From Phyllostachys edulis (taxonomy: Eukaryota; Streptophyta; Magnoliopsida; Poales; Poaceae): a stretch of 64,000 nt of DNA. Numbering within the stretch: the stretch's first letter is position 1; each line of letters begins with the position of its first letter. A model generated the notes under the pieces. It was not told the DNA's origin. It saw only the letters and a list, made by a program, of their open reading frames with translations, and ran no database searches. The stretch is taken from positions 47,329,058 to 47,393,057 of the forward strand of contig CM070554.1 of NCBI GenBank assembly GCA_036346405.1, written 5' to 3'. The translations under genes were made by a program, and so were the position numbers. Below, piece by piece: positions 22,357 to 33,890 of this stretch.

Positions 22357-23435
22357 AATGCGGTTGAGAGCGTTGCAATTAGCGTTGTATTACCTTCCTT
22401 GTCAAGCTTGTTTTGAGTAAGATGCTTGTTGTAGGTGGAGAAGCTATAGGGTTAATTGCAGCTTCTCTACCTTCCAATGGGTTGCAACGCGAAAGGCAAG
22501 TATAGATTGAATAATCTAGAATGTATGTTTGGTTCAATTCAAGAGTATGAGAATGTCATGGTTGAATTCTATAAATGATGAGTATTACCGTTCTTACATG
22601 ATTATGTGCGTTGGTGATATCCTTTTGCTTCTATGAGAGAAAGCAATTAATGTTATTCATTTCATTTCATTCATTCATGCCTTGCCCACGGGAGTGGGTA
22701 ATAAAACTCCCATCATTCCAATATGGGAAAAATAAGTCTCATGATTCCAATATGGGCAATTGGATCCCCGTTTAAAAGATTTTTCATATGGACACAGGAT
22801 CCCGCATTTTGGTATCTGAGCTGAGTGAACACCGCGTGTGTTCACTTGGCTATCTACGTGACAGGAGAGAAGTGGATGCATTTTATACTTGCATAAAATG
22901 CATAGCATTTTCTTATGTATTGAAATATTACGAATGATATGTATTTGATTCGATGCTTTCCATGCTATTCAATTGTATTTGCTGAGTCATGGACTCACTC
23001 TTGCAAGTTTTGGTTTTTAGGTAAACTTTGAGGACGACATGCTTTAGGAGGGAATAGTCACATGGAGAAACTCACGCTATCACTTATTTCACAAATTAGA
23101 TAATAATTCTGTGACTACCTTTCATTTGAGAGCTATGGATTGTAATAATTGGTATCATGATATTTTCTATTGTTCGTCCTTAAGTTTTATTTGCACTAGT
23201 TAATGGTTTACATTTACCGAATAAATTCTTGATATTATTCCTCTTGGATGAATTATTGTAATCTAAAATTTAGAGTCTATATGCTTGCTGAAATTTAGGT
23301 TAGTTAATTTAATAGTATCTTTGTGTGCCGAAGTTTAGCTGTCAGTAGTTGTTAAATTATTGAAAACAACTTTTGTGTTGATTCGTGTTAGAAGTTTAGG
23401 TAGCATCTTAGCTTCCGCGTAGCCAGGGTGTTACA

Positions 23436-23583
23436 GTTGGTATCACAGCGAGCTTTAGGACCGTGGTGAATAGGTTCACAACTTGGGTAACTTATATAGC
23501 TCAAATTTGCTAATGGAAGTTGACTTAAAATACGACACACTGGTGCACAGTAGGATGGGATTTGGGTCAAGCAATGCATTTGC
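23436..23583 (+). other. PBS and leader of a truncated plus-strand chromovirus
   Basis: TGGTATCACAGC at 23438-23449 follows the LTR end by 2 bp (initiator tRNA-Met type, one mismatch). The leader carries GCTTTAGGACCGTGGTGAAT and TGCACAGTAGGATGGGA, both also present, reversed, in the Chr-A leader (51800-51860). It stops where the minus-strand Chr-A LTR begins. Confidence 0.8.
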
Positions 23584-25688
23584 TATAACACCCTGGCTAC
23601 TCGGAAGCCAAGATGTCACCTAAACAATCTAACATACAACCATAATGCAGAAGAATTTGATTAATATCTCATCTAATGACATAAAGAGATCAATATTTAA
23701 TAGAACCATGGCATGAATATAATCTGAATTCAAGCAAGTATATCAACGGGGTGATCAAAGATCACAAGCAGTACTTAACCAACCATAATATAGAGAAGGT
23801 TATCAACCACATCTAACTTTATTTATTACAGTTCATCAATTAACGAATGAAAGATAGAACCAAGTCCTATTATTGAAATAGAATATGGTGAAGTGAACAA
23901 ACAGTGCATGTCTACTCCCTCCCAATAGAGCCATCATCAACAATCACCTAAAATAAACAAACAAAGCAAGAATAAGTCCGAGACTCAGCAAGTACAGCGA
24001 ATAATTGGACATACAACAAATACGAACAAGACAATATCTTTAAGGACTATGAACATAGCACCGAATAGATATATGAATGAATGGAATGAATGGATGTAAT
24101 GGAATGAAAAGGGATTGCACACATGCTTATACCGGTATACCTAGTGACACACCCGTCGGTGTTCACCTAAGCCCGCATTTAACAAAATGCAGGGATCCAA
24201 ATCCCGTATGAAGAACGTTTCATACGGGTGTCCCAAACTGCCCACATTGGAATGGTGGATCTTACGTGCCCATACTGGAATTGATGGGTCTTTATAATCC
24301 ACTCCTGTGGAAGGAACATGAAAATGGATGCATGTATTAAAATATGAATAATGAAAGACATCATATCTAAACATGGAAATAACACATAAGAAAGGAACAT
24401 AAACTTTGAATATTCTCATGGATCACAGGAAAACACAATATGAACACCAAGCATTCAACATTCACTAATCATAAGAATGTCAAAGTACTTGCCTTCCGTG
24501 TTGCGACGCGTTGGTAGGCAACGAAGGTGCCCCTAAACCCGAAGCCTCTCCGCCTACACAGGTAATTATTCAAAATAAGAACGACATGGCACAAGACACT
24601 ACCAACAACGTTCTATCATATTTTTCCGACAACCCAAGAATTAAGTATTTGACCTATTCTGAAAACAGACAACTCAATCATAGAAACGAATCTGGACATC
24701 AGCACGGAATAACTCATAACTATTGATCTGGGACTCGGAATGAGGTGAGCCCAGATCCTAAGGAAACTTAACGAACATAACTACAAAATTCTAGTTAATG
24801 AGATCTCCCAATTCGGCCAAATTAAAATGCTAACAGGTGGGTGAAAGAACAAGACATATTCTGCCAAGATGAACAGAACAGCAGTAAAGAATATATCACA
24901 ACTTTTGATCTACAACTCTGATTAGGGTGTTATTTAATATTCTGGAAAGGTTATAAAAATTTCTACAATAACCTAGTTGGGTAGAAACCCTGAATCTTCC
25001 ATTAACATAATCATAATTTAGGAGACAACTTGTCAGTTCAATCTCGTCAGGATTTCAGGGCAGTGGTAAAGATCAGACCATAACTTTTGATCTGTACGTC
25101 GGAGTTACTTGTTCTTGGCGGCCATGCAAAGCTAAGAACATTATCTAAATATCTCTAGAAGACGAACAACTTAAATTCGGCCTTTAAGAACCTGAAATTG
25201 GCCACGCAATATACTGGACAGATCTGGATTCTAACAACATAAGATCGGTCCAATCCAACTAATCTAATTTCACATCTAAACATCATCAAACAGCAGCGAC
25301 AATATCTCGTTACCCTTAAAGACCCTTAGCAAGACGCGGATCAAATCCCCCACGAAGAACTCTCTTTTTCTCCTCCTTTCTCCCCTCTTTTCCCTTCTTC
25401 TCTCTTCCTTGATCTTCCTCCTCGATTCTCCTTGGCGAAGGGAGGAAGGATGAGCTACTGATAACAGCAAAGCTACAAGATGGCGGTGCTCTGATGCTTG
25501 CACTACAGTGTTAGGGTTTGCCTCCCCCCACCCTCTTAAGTGGTTCCCTACTTGGGCCAAAAAGCTATGGGCCGAAAGCCCAAGTTCTAATACACCTTCC
25601 AAATTTTGAATTTTTTTATTTCTTTTCTAATTCTATTTAATTTCAGTACTAATCACTTATTTGTTTAATTTTTAAACGGGGTATTACA
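23584..25688 (-). mobile_element. 3' LTR of Chr-A
   Basis: Begins TATAACACCCTGG (a one-base variant of TGTAACACCC) and ends GGGGTATTACA, 2105 bp. Its inner end is next to the PPT. In reverse it shows the landmarks of the plus-strand copies: ACCGGT palindrome (24132), a hairpin with CGACGG-type loop (24146-24168) and GAGTC core (near 23973). A short minus frame at 25276-25602 has no family likeness. Confidence 0.85.
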
Positions 25689-25700
25689 TTCTACCCCACT
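25689..25700 (-). other. Polypurine tract of Chr-A
   Basis: AGTGGGGTAGAA on the minus strand lies directly before the 3' LTR. The equivalent in Chr-B is the AAAGGGGGGTAGAA run at 43395-43408. Confidence 0.8.
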
Positions 25701-25778
25701 TAAACGGAATTCGACCTCGAATTCTAACCGTCGAAATGAACACCAAAACAAATTGCCAAAGAATTGGAATCAACAAAT

Positions 25779-26222
25779 TTAACACGTACCAGAAGCAAAC
25801 AAGTTTGGATATTGCTTGCGCATGCGAGACTTTAGCTCCCAGGTGGCCTCTCTCTCAGTCTGATGAGACCAAAGAACCTTGACATACTTCAAAGTCTTGT
25901 TCCTCAGAACCCACTCTGACTCTTCTCGAATTTTCACTGGCCGAGACTCAAAAGTAAGATCATGCTCAATGCTCAACGGCTCTAATGGAATAGCATGTTC
26001 TAGGTCTCTCAAATATTTTCTCAACATGGATACATGAAACACATTATGAACTCCGCACATGGACTCAGGAAGATCCAAACGATAGGCCAATTTCCCAATT
26101 CTTGCCACGATTGGAAATAGTCCAACGTACCTCGGGCTAAGCTTCCCTTTGGTACCAAACCGCACTACGCCTTTGGTAGGCGATACTCTCAACAGAACCT
26201 CGTCCCCCACCTCGAATTCCAA
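25779..26222 (-). CDS. Chr-A integrase C-terminus with chromodomain-type tail
   Basis: The frame of 147 codons reads FEVGDEVLLRVSPTKGV, a stretch common to the integrase C-terminal (GPY/F-like) region of Tekay/Del chromoviruses. HNVFHVSMLRKYL follows, then a tail with YVKVLWSHQTEREATWE at about residues 115-132. That tail is the degenerate chromodomain that in the family is thought to guide integration to heterochromatin. It is 80-90% the same by eye as the Chr-B copy (42867-43325). The frame ends at GTC* before the PPT. Confidence 0.85.
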   Translation of the reverse strand: MEFEVGDEVLLRVSPTKGVVRFGTKGKLSPRYVGLFPIVARIGKLAYRLDLPESMCGVHNVFHVSMLRKYLRDLEHAIPLEPLSIEHDLTFESRPVKIREESEWVLRNKTLKYVKVLWSHQTEREATWELKSRMRKQYPNLFASGTC

Positions 26223-26439
26223 ATCTCGCCTTCTGACATCGGCATAGCTTTTCTATCGGCTCTGAGCAGCTAACAAATTCTTCCTAATCTCTGCTACTCT
26301 GGCCACAGTTTGCTGAACCCAATCGGGACCCAAAACTGCCCGCTCTCCAACTACATCCCAGCACAACGGGGATCTGCACTTCCGTCCATAAAGAACCTCA
26401 AACGGTGCAACTCGAATGCTAGCGTGGTAACTATTGTTA

Positions 26440-27436
26440 TTGGCGAATTGTCAAAGCTAGGTGGTCTTCCCAACCTCCCTTCCAAGACATAACACAACAT
26501 CTGAACATATCCTCCAGTGTTTGGATGGTGCGTTCAGACTGACCATATGTTTGTGGGGTGAAAAGCGGTACTAGGACGAAGTTGTGTGCCCAACGCACTT
26601 TGCAAACCCTCCCAGAACTTGGAGACAAATTTGGCATCTCGATCAGAAACAATGGTTTTAGGCACCCTGTGCAACCGCGCTATCTCTCACACATAGAGAT
26701 GAGCCAAATCACTTGCAGAATTGGTTGTACAAATAGGTATGAAATGTGCAGATTTACTGAACCGGTCCACTATGACCCAAATAGCATCCTTCCATCGCTG
26801 CGTGCAAGGTAAACCAACTACGAAATCCATGGAGATATCATCCCATGGCCAAACTGGAACCTCCAAAGGTTGCAACAAACCTGCTGGTCGCTTATGCTCA
26901 GCCTTGACCCGCTGGCAAACTCCACAAGATGCTACATGCTGAGTGATATCGACCTTCATCCTTTTCCACCAGAAACTCTTCTTCAGGTCCTTGTACATCT
27001 TGGTCTCACCAGGATGTACGGTATATGGAGTACGATGTGCTTCCCTCATAATCTCATCTTTGACCTGAGCCCCCTGTAGCACACAGAGTCGGCCTTTAAA
27101 TCGCAATGCACCAGAATCATCTACACTGAAGTGGCCTTGCTTGCCCTCATCGAAGCACTTCCTCACTCGCTGGAGCATCTGGTCATACTGTTGTGCATCC
27201 TGCACTCGATCTGGAATAGCTGACTCAAGAAGCAAACGAGTCTCAGTCTGGGCGGTACCCGCAAAGCAAAAGGAGATATCCGTACGCTCAAAATCAGCAA
27301 TAAGACAACTGAGAGTAGGAGGTGTCGCCTTGCGACTCAGAGCATCTGCTACAACATTCGCCTTGCCAGGGTGATACTGAATGGTGAGATCATAGTCTTT
27401 TATCAACACTAACCATCTCCTCTGTCTCAAGTTCAA
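26440..27436 (-). pseudogene. Chr-A end of RNase H and integrase
   Basis: The 249-codon frame (26687-27436) starts in the end of RNase H (RRWLVLIKDYDLTIQYHPGK) and runs through the integrase zinc finger (H near AHRTPYTVH, then CGVCQRVKAEH) and the first catalytic Asp (DFVVGLP). A second block after a frameshift near 26680 holds SDRDAKF with its catalytic Asp intact and the SxGHPQTxGQSE-type region in the frame at 26437-26652. The rest to 26230 is shifted. Confidence 0.8.
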
Positions 27437-27840
27437 ATCTTTCTAGGTAAATATATATTTCAAACTCTTATGATCAGTGAATATATCATAAGATTCGCCG
27501 TACAAGTAATGGCGCCAGATCTTCAAAGCAAGAACCACTGCTGCAAGCTCTAAATTATGAGTAGGATAATTTTGCTCATGTTTTCTTCAACTGTCTCGAT
27601 GCATAGGCAATCACCTTACCATCCTGCATGAGCACACAACCAAGCCCAACTCTAGATGTATCTGAATAAATAGTGAAACGCTTCCCAGGCTCAGGAAGAG
27701 AAAGAATTGGAGCGGTCACCAACCTATCTTTCAAAGTACAGAAATTGCGCTCACACGCATCTGACCACTGAAATTTGACACCTTTCTATGTCAATTGAGA
27801 CATCGGTCTAGCAATGGTTGAGAAACCCTCCACGAAGCAC
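27437..27840 (-). pseudogene. Chr-A RT connection and RNase H
   Basis: Fragments in shifted frames: FVEGFSTIA (end of RT), a VTAPILSLPEPGK-type linker, CVLMQDGKVIAYASRQLKK (RNase H start), and the YTDHKSL-type region near 27470. All have counterparts in Chr-B at 41230-41760. Confidence 0.75.
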
Positions 27841-28372
27841 CGGTAATCCACGCACATACGCCAACTGCCATCTTTCTTTATAGTGAATAGAACAGGCGCT
27901 CCCCACAGTGAAACACTACGCTGAATCATATCTTTGGACAGCAGATCGTCCAATTACTTCTTCAAATCCTCTTAGAAGGGTCATGCCAAACGGTATGGAA
28001 ACATTGAAATAGGTCGAGTTCCCGGAATAAGATCAATCCGGAACTCTACTTTCCACTCTAGAGGCATCCCAGGAAGCTCCACAGGAAAAACATGAGGAAA
28101 CTCATTTACCACAGGAATCTCCTCAATATGCAGTGAAGAATCGGTCTTCTCACTGAGAGACAAAAGCAACCCAAAGGTTGAGGCCTGACGTCTGGGAAAC
28201 AGACTAGCCAACACGAACAAGGAATCGAGGCGGCAACCGCCTCAAACACCAGTTCTTCACCGGACGGGGTTTGCAAAGTCACCATCTTCCAGAAATAACA
28301 TATCTTGGCACGATAACTGAATAACCAGTCCATACCCAGAATAACATAAAAAGGTGACAATTGAATTACCAT
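27841..28372 (-). pseudogene. Chr-A protease end and RT N-terminus, palm deleted
   Basis: VILGMDWL (28290-28320) marks the end of the protease domain and FPVELPGMP (28080-28110) the linker to RT. The RT fingers lead to WRMCVDY, after which the reading passes at once to FVEGFST beyond the palm. The segment with the second and third catalytic Asp (FIDD motif in Chr-B) is absent. The join lies at about 27838-27845. Confidence 0.78.
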
Positions 28373-29212
28373 AAGGTTAACAGTGAAATTCTCATCATCA
28401 ATAGTGATAGAACAGTCCGGACAAGCTGTAGAGCTAGAAATAAGACCCTCCTCAGAGAACTGACTACCAAAGACTCAGAAATACGCTGCAAACTCAAACC
28501 GGCCCTTCTAGCAAACTCCAGAGACACAAAAGAATAGGCAGCCCCTGAATAAAAAAAAGAACGAAAGCCTCATGTGAATCGACTAGCAAGGTACTTGTCA
28601 CCACGTCAGGATGGCCCATAGTCTTAGGGGTAGGCATGGCGTAGACTCCCGGTGGTGCCGAAGCAGAAGACGCACCAACACTATGCGAAGGGTGAGCGAA
28701 GGCTGCTGCGGGTGAAATGAGCGAGCGCGGTGCGTTTTAACAGGTTCGAGAGAACCTGCAGAAGTGCAGAGAATGCGCCGCAGAGGAACCCATCTCAAGA
28801 AAGCGAGGCGCATGCACAGAACAAAGAGCTAAGTGCAGGCCGAACCGGGAGCACTAGAAGAAGAAGCCTTGATTGGGGTGACTCCCATCGATAATGCTCA
28901 TTTGGGTTACTGTTTGCATACTGACAACTTGTGGCCTTCCCGGCCACATTGACGACATGTCCCTTTGAAAGAACACTATAAAGCCCGGTGCCCCTCACCA
29001 CACCTGAAGCATTTCATACCTTGAACTGGAGCAGGACGCATGTGAAGTGTGGATGACGAAGAACATGGTGCCGATGAAGAGGACTGCCACTGCTGAACAG
29101 GACGAGTGTGCTGACTCCCTTAAAACCTCTTGGGAGTAGGTCGCTGAGAAGACCCACCTCCCCCACCGAAACTCCGCTTCTAGCCACCGCCAGAACCACC
29201 AGCAGGGACAGG
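28373..29212 (-). pseudogene. Chr-A gag, C-terminal part with zinc-knuckle remnant
   Basis: A frameshifted double zinc knuckle lies at about 28910-29010 (fragments GHVVNVAGKATSCQ in one frame; Cys/His spacing appears in the neighbouring frame). It matches the position of CFKCGNEHRASEC in Chr-B gag (39568). Gly/Arg/Pro/Ser-rich linkers lie on either side. The other half is beyond Tat-2, at 50848. Confidence 0.65.
29208..29212. other. Target-site duplication of Tat-2 (left)
   Basis: ACAGG here and ATAGG at 50842-50846: five bases, one transition apart. Confidence 0.8.
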
Positions 29213-29846
29213 TGACGAGGATTAAAACCTCTATGTATTAATTTAATACATAGAAGACCATACGTCTTCATGGTCATAACCCTAAGGCTAACGACCTCAC
29301 TGGTCATGAGGATTCCAGAGGTTACACGACGGGTACCCTGGTCGGACTAGGCTTCGACCAGGTAGCTACTCGGAAAAGCTATGAACAGGCACCCTTAACC
29401 GTATGATGAATGGAACACGTGCAGAACGTTCCATACCATGCGATGATATACAAGACGCTGACAATAAACTACCTTACGGTTAAGCTTCTCACAAGCACTT
29501 AACCGCAAGGTAGTTAGCATATTGTTAACTACCTTAAACCTCCGACCAGTCATAAAGTTTTATTAGGGACGCCTTCTCCAGGAGTAACTGCCGCCTCTTC
29601 GGGAGTTATTTAATGGTGGAACACAGAAGACGAGGAGACAACGAACAACAGAAGACACACAAAGCAAGGCAACTCAGAAGCCAAAGCAGTAGCATTCAAT
29701 ACATTTGGTGTAATTAGAGATAGTCCCTAGTCAGGTCTTGTAATCCCAGTTCATATTAATAAAGAGCAGCCCCCATTCTGTTCCAAGATACTCCATGTCA
29801 TTTTTCTCTTTTTATTTTCGTAAGATCGGTGACTCGATCGTCGATA
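29213..29846 (+). mobile_element. 5' LTR of Tat-2
   Basis: TGACGAGG...GTCGATA, with last base changed from CA. Near the start is an inverted repeat, CTATGTATTAA/TTAATACATAG (about 29231-29253). At 29468-29535 three segments can pair in two exclusive ways. TTCATATTAATAAAGAGCAG near the end (about 29751) may hold the poly(A) signal. Confidence 0.92.
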
Positions 29847-29848
29847 GT

Positions 29849-29866
29849 TGGCACCGTCCGTGGGGA
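29849..29866 (+). other. Primer-binding site of Tat-2
   Basis: TGGCACCGTCCGTGGGGA, 2 bp after the LTR. It corresponds to the Tat-1 site at 10502-10519. Confidence 0.85.
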
Positions 29867-29943
29867 AGAAGACGTAGGTTTCCTGAAGAAACTCTTGACT
29901 CATACAAATCCTCGCCCAAGTTCCTGCAATCGCTAATGCGAAT

Positions 29944-31700
29944 ATGCCCGGAGTTTGGAATGAGGAGAATTGGTTCGACTTGGCGGACTACGCCGACCTC
30001 GATATGGAAGGATGCATCCGTGCCATGGAGGAAAATGGCAGATCATCCTCCTCTTCCTCCTCCGCCGGCTCGCACGTCGCCGACGATAACAAGGTCGATC
30101 GGATGGGCGAGGATGCGCCACCATTACGGTGGCGCAATCGAAGAACCGACCATTCGATCAGCTCGGAATGTCGGGGACCTCTTCAAGCCGGTCTTCCGGC
30201 CAGGCAAAAGCAGTGAAGAAATTTCAGCACCACCACTCGAAAATCTCTATACCCTCAATGAAATCATGACTGAAAGATATTATCCTACGGCTTCTGGCAA
30301 TTCCAGGAGTCAACCGACATCTGGTAACGATGTCGATGAAGCCTCCACTGGTCGTAGGCCATGTGGGGGTGATCACGCTCAGCATACGATCGGCAGTTCA
30401 CCGAATCAGGCTGAGGAGACCTCAGGAGGTGCTCATTTCTGACCGATCTCCGTCGCGGAAACTTCTAGCAGAAGCACTGAGAAGCTCTCTATTAGTTACG
30501 ATGGAAGCTCATCAGAAGATCGGTGCTACAGGCACGAAGTCAACGCGATCGGAGATGAAAATCAAGATACCCTGTACGGTCCTACATTCTCTACCACGCC
30601 ATCACGTGTTGTTAGAGATGATTCGGGCCATCAGGCACCAACTTCCGGAGTCCACGGAGCTGATCAACGTCCATCAGTTAAGTGCTTTGGCGTTGCCCAC
30701 CTAGAGTGGCGATAGGACAGATCAAATCCGAAGGTCGGGGGAAGGTTCAGGTCTGCGTACACCTACGACCAGTATGAACCCCTTGAGACCTTCGGTAACT
30801 GTACAAAACTTACGACGTATTCAAGATATGTTAAATAATTCTGATCCTACTTTAGCAGAAACTCTAGGTTTTGTACAGCTCGTAGGTCAAGTATCTGAAA
30901 TTCTCTAACAGACCATGCAGCGCACGGAAGCGTACCGAGAACAAGGGGTTTTAGGGAGTCAAACTATGACTTCATCCCAGCATTCCTCCCTCAGCAGGGG
31001 ATAGCATGGTTATGCTCGGGAACAATCGATACTAAGGCCTCCTCGATGATTCCGACCAAGGAGTCACGAGGGGAGAAGGTTATTTCAGGAAGCCACTCCC
31101 CCATCATGTCAAGAAGAACCATCGCTTGGACCTGACGATCTCTGACATCGTCTGAATCAAGTAGGCGGTCGAAGGCATCATACCAATGTCTACGATCGGA
31201 TCGGCACACCGGAGTTCCAGCGTTCCAATCTTAGGAACCGGTCTCCGACCGATTACAATCCGGCACCCCCCAACAGAAGGCACCATGAATCCATCACAGG
31301 TTGTCGAGCCTTCTCTGCAGGGCTCCAAGCTGTGGGTTGGCCTAACTTGGTTCCGCCAAGCCAACTTGGACAAGTTCAATGGAACTCAAAATCCATTGGA
31401 ATTTCTCCAAATCTATACCACCGCCATCGAGGCTGCTTTGGAGGCTATGAGAATGTGATGGCCAACTATCTACCCACCGTGCTCGAAGGGTCCGCTTGAT
31501 CGTGGTTGTTGAACCAACCGGTCGGATCAATCTATACTTGGGAGCAACTTTGTTATCTTCTAATTGCAAATTTCCAGGGTATGTACGACCGCCCTAGGAA
31601 GGAGGATGATCTCCACCGAATCTAGCCGGGTTCTGATGAGACTTTACGTCAATACATCAAGAGGTTGACCAGTTAGCAATTCTATACCCGAGGTCATGAG
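29944..31700 (+). pseudogene. Tat-2 gag
   Basis: The ATG at 29944 opens MPGVWNEENWFDLADYAD, shared with Tat-1. The first frame runs 90 codons, with a Ser-rich stretch, and then shifts. The gag core is at about 31360-31460 (LDKFNGTQNPLEFLQIYTTA), with further decayed gag to about 32200. Several frames (29795-30442, 30330-30704, 31186-31458) each carry a part. Confidence 0.78.
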
Positions 31701-32439
31701 TCATCTGTTATTAGGGCTTTCAAAACAGTTCGAGAAATCAGCGGTTTCACGGAGGACATAGCAATGAACCCCCAAGAACAACCGTTGAGCTTTTTGACAT
31801 GGCCGACAAGTATGCCACCGCTAGCGAAGCAATCGAGTGGTGCGAAGCCATTGATCGGAAAGACAAGATTCCTCAGCCCGGCCTAGACAAACCAGAGAAA
31901 AGAATAAGAAGTCTCTCAAGAAGAAAAAGAACCGCAGACCCGGCGACAAGGAGGTCCTAGCCATTCTGATAAATTCATGAAGGGTAAGAAGGACTACACC
32001 GATCGGGGCAAGGCGAAGCTCACCGAGGATTCGAGAAAAAAGAAGGCGTGGTGTCCACTTCACCTGTGAGCGGGGCATGATCTGCGCTTTGTCGAGTCTA
32101 GCAAAAAAAGCGGAGGATTATTATGCGGTGAAGGACCATTTCCACAATACAAGAACCGAGAAACGAGCTCCAAAAGGACAAGGATGGCGGCGAAGAGATG
32201 GAGTACCGGGATCCCCAACACACAATCAACATGATTTTGGAGGATCTTCTTCGTCTGAATCCAAGCGTCATCTGAAGGCCATGGGCGGAGGTCAACCTCG
32301 TCGAATCTCCGACCATTATCAAGCAATCGAAGTGGTCGGACATGGCAATTTCTTCACAAAAGGCATCGCCCCATCCTTCGACTCGACGGTAGGTTCCCTA
32401 TTGTTGTTGAACCAACCATTAATAATTGTAGGGTTAATC

Positions 32440-33036
32440 GAGTCTTAGTAGATGGAGGTAGTTCTTTGAATATAGTATTCTTGTGACTTTAGAAGAAATG
32501 CGGTTCCCATGTCAAAGGTGAAACCAGTGAAATATGCTTTTCATGGCATAGCTCCTGGCTCCACCGCTAAACCGATAGGGCAAGTTTCCCTACCAGTTAC
32601 GTTTGGAAGGCCTGATAACTTTCGAATAGAAAAAATTTCGTTTGATGTGGTAAACTTTGAATCGACATACAACGGAATTCTTGGTCGACCGGCATTAGCA
32701 AAGTTCTTGATAGCCACGCATTACGGTTATCAAAGTTTAAAAATGCTGGGGCCAAAGGGAGTCATCACTATTCAGGGAGATCGAAAAATTGCTTATGTAT
32801 GTGATCGAAAATTCTTTGAACTGGTCGATGAACTTCCGACCAGAGAGGCTAATCCATCTACCATGCAGGCCAAACACTCGAGACCGAAGGTGACACCCAA
32901 ACCCTCCGACCAGTCAAAAGAGGTATCACTCGATAAAGGCGCTTCTCCGGACAGCGCCAAGTCACTACCTGGGCCAGAAAATGCTGGCCCACCTGCTCGC
33001 AAGGTTCTGGTCAGAGCAAGACTCGATCCTAAATAG
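32440..33036 (+). CDS. Tat-2 protease domain (fragment)
   Basis: A VLVDGGSSLN-type active-site stretch lies just upstream (32440-32490) and is separated by a frame change. The 175-codon frame from 32509 follows with VKPVKYAFHGIAP, IGQVSLPVTFG and YNGILGRPALAKF, a typical end of a Tat protease domain. A Pro/Ser-rich linker leads towards RT. Confidence 0.75.
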
Positions 33037-33039
33037 GAA

Positions 33040-33890
33040 GAGTTGCTTGTCTCGTTCCTCCGAGCAAATCAGGACATATTCGCCTGGCAGGCGTCCAATA
33101 TGCCCGGAGTCCCCCGGGAGGTGATCGAGTACAGGCTAGCTCTCCAGCCTGATAAGAAACCGATCAAGTAGAAGCTACGGCGTTTTGCACCTGATCAGAA
33201 GGAGGCAATTCAGTCAGAGATTGACAAGCTTCTCAAGGCCGGATTCATCCGTGAAGTCAACCACCCTCAGTGGCTCGCCAACCCTGTAATGGTTAGGAAG
33301 AATAATGGGAAATGGCGAATGTGTATCGACTTTACAGATCTTAAAAAAGCTTGTCTGAAGGATGATTTTCCCCTTCCACGCATTGATCAACTGGTAGATT
33401 CTACCTCTGGGTGCGAATTACTAAGTTTTCTATATGCATATTTAGGGTACCACCAGATTAGTATGTGTAAAGAGGATGAGGAGAAAACTTTCTTCATCAC
33501 TCTATATGGCACTTATTGTTATGTTAAGATGCCATTTGGTCTCAAAAACGCTGGTGCAACTTTTCAAAGGTTGATGCAAAAAACCTTTAGTCCACAAATA
33601 GGTCAGAATCTAGAAGCTTACATTGACGATCTGGTCGTAAAGACCACCAACGCTCGCAATCACATCTCTGACTTACAAGAAACTTTCAATAACTTGAGAA
33701 GGCATAACCTAAAAAGTGAATCCAGGAAAAGTGTGTGTTAGGAGTTACTCACTGGAAAATTGCTCGGTTTCCTAGTCTCGGCTAGAGGTATTGAAGCAAA
33801 CCTAGTAAAAATAAGCGCCATCGACGGATCGTCCTCCGACCACGAAGAAGGAAGTCCAAAACTAACAGGGTCAGTATGGCGGCTAAGTCA
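33040..33890 (+). pseudogene. Tat-2 reverse transcriptase
   Basis: The frame 33289-33741 has RKNNGKWRMCIDFTDLKKAC (first catalytic Asp), PFGLKNAGATFQRLMQK and AYIDDLVVKT with the YIDD active site, all in order. N-terminal motifs (FAPDQKEAIQSEIDKLL) lie before an in-frame TAG near 33170. The C-terminal part shifts after 33741. The catalytic core is therefore still readable, unlike in Tat-1. Confidence 0.85.

Larger units (their letters stand above)
18896..23435 (+). mobile_element. Plus-strand Chr-A-type LTR, 5' truncated, split by a solo LTR
   Basis: Two parts (18896-19778 and 22362-23435) belong to one LTR: an uninterrupted relative at about 53345-53520 runs straight across the breakpoint. 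The end is AGCCAGGGTGTTACA, followed by a PBS, so this was the 5' LTR of a plus-strand element. Landmarks are the GGGAGTGGG hairpin near 22690 and the conserved GAGTCATGGACTCACTC near 22983. The TG start is missing. Confidence 0.75.

Noticed and set aside
25276..25602. Basic 108-codon frame on the minus strand
   Set aside because: Inside the Chr-A LTR in a polypurine-rich stretch; no conservation expected or seen.
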